8,534 nt of DNA from the NCBI GenBank assembly GCA_900553345.1, contig USDE01000049.1:1-8534 (forward strand), given 5' to 3'. The DNA is from an uncultured Collinsella sp. GTDB lineage: Bacteria > Actinomycetota > Coriobacteriia > Coriobacteriales > Coriobacteriaceae. The notes beneath the pieces were generated by a model. The model did not search any database, was not told the DNA's origin, and worked only from the letters and a program-made list of their open reading frames with translations. Made by a program: the position numbers and the translations under genes. Positions 6,312-8,534 of this stretch are shown here, one piece after another. Position 1 is the stretch's first letter, and each line of letters begins with the position of its first letter.

Positions 6312-6812
6312 TCAGTCCTCTCTCGTGATCGGGGCAACCGTCGCCCCGCAAAATGCAACTAAGTCATCGGGAGCAAGCTCAAGCTGATAGCCGCGCTTGC
6401 CACCCGAGATAAAAATGGTATCCCAAAGGACGCATGTCTCATCGATCAGCGTCCGGAATCGTTTTTTCATACCGACCGGACTGCAACCGCCGCGGACATA
6501 CCCCGTCGCGGCAAGCAAATCTTTGACATGTATCATGGTCAGCGACTTTTCGCCTGCGGCGCGCGCGGCGGCCTTGAGGTCGAGCTCGTCGGCAACGGGA
6601 ATGCAGCACACGACATGGTCGTTGGACGGCGTCGTGCAGACCAGGGTCTTAAATCCCTGACCGGGCTCCTCGCCAAGCTGCTCGGAAATCGCGACGCCCA
6701 GCCCCGACGATTCGTCGCCATCGTCTTCGTACGTATGGAGAACATAGGAGATGCCGGCGCTTTCCAGCTCGCGCATCGCATTGGTTTTTGACGTCTTAAC
6801 AGCCTTTGCCAT
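6312..6812 (-). CDS. ybaK: YbaK/EbsC-type Cys-tRNA(Pro) deacylase
   Basis: A 166-residue, single-domain YbaK protein. Members of this family remove cysteine that ProRS has wrongly attached to tRNA(Pro), acting in trans in the cytoplasm. Family hallmarks: FKTLV with the conserved Lys55 (54-58), HVVCCIPVADELDLK (66-80), TGYVRGGCSPVG (103-114), KKR (116-118), and IFISGGKRGYQLELAPDDL near the end (133-151). I chose the ATG at 6812 because AAAGGA lies 6 bases upstream and the length then fits the family. The frame stays open to an ATG at 6890, but those 26 residues are unlike the family and would overlap the promoter. It is the first gene of the ybaK-murJ-uvrC operon; its last codons contain the murJ ribosome binding site, which favours coupled translation. 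Exact tRNA specificity (Cys-tRNA(Pro) or another) is inferred from the family. Confidence 0.94.
   Translation of the reverse strand: MAKAVKTSKTNAMRELESAGISYVLHTYEDDGDESSGLGVAISEQLGEEPGQGFKTLVCTTPSNDHVVCCIPVADELDLKAAARAAGEKSLTMIHVKDLLAATGYVRGGCSPVGMKKRFRTLIDETCVLWDTIFISGGKRGYQLELAPDDLVAFCGATVAPITRED
6316..6322 (-). promoter_or_regulatory. murJ ribosome binding site inside the end of ybaK
   Basis: GAGAGGA on the minus strand overlaps the last ybaK codons and sits 7 bases before the murJ ATG, with the ybaK TGA lying in the spacer. It supports the long N-terminal form of MurJ rather than a start near residue 194 or 242. Confidence 0.75.
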
Positions 6813-6818
6813 GGCACA

Positions 6819-6824
6819 TCCTTT
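6819..6824 (-). promoter_or_regulatory. ybaK ribosome binding site
   Basis: AAAGGA on the minus strand, 6 bases before the ATG at 6812. It decides between this start and the upstream in-frame ATG at 6890. Confidence 0.75.
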
Positions 6825-6849
6825 CCCTCGCAGAGCGACGCAAGGATTA

Positions 6850-6880
6850 AGTATAGGGCCAATTCCGCCGCATATGCCAT
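6850..6880 (-). promoter_or_regulatory. Promoter of the ybaK-murJ-uvrC operon
   Basis: The minus strand carries TATACT (6855-6850), five of six matches to the -10 consensus. The best -35 match is ATGGCA (6880-6875, four of six) at a long 19-base spacing. Transcription would start near 6843, giving a leader of about 30 bases to the ybaK ATG. It lies between the uvrA terminator candidate and ybaK, as expected for a separate transcription unit. Confidence 0.55.
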
Positions 6881-6884
6881 CTCG

Positions 6885-6925
6885 ACACACAGAAGCGCCA
6901 CCGAATCAGAAGGAATCGATGGCGC
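6885..6925 (-). terminator. Probable intrinsic terminator of uvrA
   Basis: Starting 20 bases after the uvrA stop, the minus strand forms a 10-bp stem, GCGCCATCGA with TCGGTGGCGC (one G-U pair), around an 11-base loop, followed by TTCTGTGTGT. The stem is strong and GC-rich but the T-tract is interrupted, so efficiency is uncertain. It separates uvrA from the ybaK promoter. Confidence 0.55.
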
Positions 6926-6945
6926 GTCGGTACTACAACGTCTCT

Positions 6946-8534
6946 TTACTGTGCGTCGAGCTGCGCCTGACGCTCACGGCCACGCTTGAGCAACGGCGCC
7001 AAGAACTTGCCCGTGTAGCTCTGCGAACATGCCGCGACTTGCTCCGGCGTGCCTGAGACCACGACGGTTCCGCCGCCGTTGCCACCCTCGGGACCCATAT
7101 CGATCAGGCGATCGGCAACCTTGATGACATCGAGGTTGTGCTCGATCACCAGCACCGTATTGCCCGCATCGACTAAACGCTGAAGCACATCTAGCAATTG
7201 GCGAACGTCCTCAAAATGAAGACCGGTCGTAGGCTCGTCCAAAATATAGAACGTCTTACCCGTCTGACGACGATGAAGCTCCTTGGCGAGCTTTACGCGC
7301 TGCGCCTCACCACCCGAGAGCGTCGTGGCGGGCTGGCCCAAGCTCACATAACCTAGGCCGACGTCATACAGGGTTTGAAGCTTTCGCTTGATCTGCGGAA
7401 TATTCCCAAAGAAAGCCAGCGCCTCGGCCACGCTCATGTCGAGCACGTCCGAGATTGTCTTGCCGCGGTAGGTAACCTCGAGTGTCTCGCGGTTATAACG
7501 CTTGCCGCCACATACCTCACAGGGGACATAGATATCGGGAAGGAAGTGCATCTCGATCTTAATCTGGCCATCGCCCTTGCACGCCTCGCAGCGACCTCCG
7601 CTTACGTTAAAGGAGAAACGTCCCGGCGAGTAGCCGCGCGCCTTCGACTCCGGCGTGCTTGCAAATAGCGCACGCAGATCATCCCAAAGGCCAATATAGG
7701 TCGCAGGGTTCGAACGCGGCGTGCGACCGATCGGTGACTGGTCGATATCGATTACCTTATCGATGCACTCAATGCCCTCAATCTTCTTGTACGGACCCAC
7801 GGGACGCGTCGAACGATGGATGGCATTCGTAAGCGCGGGCGCAATTGTATCGGTGACCAGGGAGCTCTTGCCTGATCCCGAAACACCGGTAACGACTGTG
7901 AGCGTACCGAACTCAATCTTGGCGGTAACGTTTTTGAGGTTATTAGCGCGGGCGCCCGTGATCTTAAGGCAGCCGCGGCCGGGCTTGCGGCGCTCATCGG
8001 GCACGCGGATCATCCGCTTGCCGGTCAAATAGGCACCCGTCATGGAATCGGGGCATGCCATGATATCGGCAGGCGTTCCCGCGGCGACCACGTGTCCGCC
8101 GTTAACGCCCGCACCGGGACCCATATCGATCACGTAGTCTGCAGCGCGAATTGTATCTTCGTCGTGCTCGACGACGATAACGGTATTACCGATATCGCGC
8201 AAGCGCTCGAGCGTCTTGATCAGGCGTTCGTTATCGCGTTGGTGAAGGCCGATCGACGGCTCGTCCAGAATGTACAGAACGCCCATGAGGCCGGCGCCGA
8301 TCTGCGTAGCCAGGCGAATGCGTTGGGCCTCACCGCCGGAAAGCGTCGCCGAGGCGCGATCGAGCGTCAGATAGTCGAGTCCGACATCGACCAGAAAACG
8401 CAGGCGCTCCAGGATTTCCTTGACGATGCGCCCGCCGATAAACTGCTGACGCTCGGTAAGCTCCAGGCCCTCAAAGAACTCGAGCGACTCGCGACAGGAC
8501 AGGCAGCAGACATCGTAAATGGACTTGCCGCCCA
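6946..8534 (-). CDS. uvrA: Excinuclease ABC subunit A (UvrA), C-terminal part, cut by the window edge
   Basis: At least 528 residues of the ATPase that finds bulky DNA lesions and loads UvrB; a complete UvrA has about 940-970. The frame is open to the right edge with no stop, and the upstream residues ([26 protein letters not shown]) match UvrA, so the ATG at 8286 is an internal methionine. In order: first signature [11 protein letters not shown], Walker [16 protein letters not shown] with the EHDED switch, second Walker [10 protein letters not shown] (from about 7887), the C-terminal zinc module CEAC and CEVC with 19 residues between (about 7510-7590), second signature [11 protein letters not shown], Walker [10 protein letters not shown] and IEHNLD. 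All catalytic motifs in view are intact, so this is a functional, housekeeping-type UvrA. A hairpin follows the TAA stop. Its promoter and any damage-response operator are outside the window. Confidence 0.98.
   Translation of the reverse strand, partial: GGKSIYDVCCLSCRESLEFFEGLELTERQQFIGGRIVKEILERLRFLVDVGLDYLTLDRASATLSGGEAQRIRLATQIGAGLMGVLYILDEPSIGLHQRDNERLIKTLERLRDIGNTVIVVEHDEDTIRAADYVIDMGPGAGVNGGHVVAAGTPADIMACPDSMTGAYLTGKRMIRVPDERRKPGRGCLKITGARANNLKNVTAKIEFGTLTVVTGVSGSGKSSLVTDTIAPALTNAIHRSTRPVGPYKKIEGIECIDKVIDIDQSPIGRTPRSNPATYIGLWDDLRALFASTPESKARGYSPGRFSFNVSGGRCEACKGDGQIKIEMHFLPDIYVPCEVCGGKRYNRETLEVTYRGKTISDVLDMSVAEALAFFGNIPQIKRKLQTLYDVGLGYVSLGQPATTLSGGEAQRVKLAKELHRRQTGKTFYILDEPTTGLHFEDVRQLLDVLQRLVDAGNTVLVIEHNLDVIKVADRLIDMGPEGGNGGGTVVVSGTPEQVAACSQSYTGKFLAPLLKRGRERQAQLDAQ

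Noticed and set aside
6813..6890. Longer ybaK starting at the ATG at 6890
   Set aside because: The extra 26 residues do not resemble YbaK, overlap the -10 box at 6850-6855, and the ATG at 6812 has a good ribosome binding site.
8284..8286. ATG at 8286 as the start of a short ABC ATPase
   Set aside because: The frame continues upstream to the window edge with clear UvrA sequence, including the first ABC signature, so this methionine is internal.
1..8534. CRISPR array, transposon ends, tRNA or rRNA genes, prophage genes
   Set aside because: I looked for regularly spaced repeats, transposase or integrase sequences and tRNA-like cloverleaf sequence and saw none; the only repeats are within murJ and the promoter region described.

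Overview
The window looks like a core chromosomal segment of a moderately GC-rich actinobacterium. The protein flavour (UvrA, UvrC, a MurJ with a very long cytoplasmic N-terminus, a Tat-type lipoprotein solute-binding protein) suggests the Coriobacteriia, and a Collinsella-like gut organism is my best guess. That placement rests on recognition of the proteins, not on a search. All five genes lie on the minus strand, so transcription runs from right to left.

Right to left: (1) The 3' part of uvrA (6946 to the right edge) encodes the damage-recognition ATPase of nucleotide excision repair. Its coding frame stays open to base 8534 and the start lies outside. It is followed by a GC-rich hairpin that probably ends transcription (about 6885-6925). 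(2) A promoter with a good -10 box (TATACT) precedes ybaK (6312-6812), a Cys-tRNA(Pro)-type deacylase. (3) murJ (4005-6308), the lipid II flippase, starts three bases after the ybaK stop. It carries about 250 extra cytoplasmic residues with three near-identical P-x-E-T-A-V-[FY]-L repeats. (4) uvrC (2058-4004), the excision nuclease, starts with GTG directly after the murJ stop codon. ybaK-murJ-uvrC is therefore almost certainly one translationally coupled operon joining tRNA quality control, cell-wall precursor export and DNA repair. (5) A 365-bp gene-free region (1693-2057) holds a weak uvrC terminator and several inverted repeats, including a 23-bp near-ideal operator palindrome. (6) A gene for a family 5 (Dpp/Opp-like) ABC-transporter lipoprotein (79-1692) follows, with strong codon bias. 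Its transporter partners, if adjacent, would lie beyond the left edge.

Most of the window is ordinary housekeeping sequence. The most interesting items are the repeated, possibly phosphorylatable N-terminal extension of MurJ, which resembles Ser/Thr-kinase sites of the actinobacterial GarA/OdhI type, and the structured, probably regulated promoter region of the solute-binding protein gene. I see no mobile element, CRISPR array, tRNA or rRNA.
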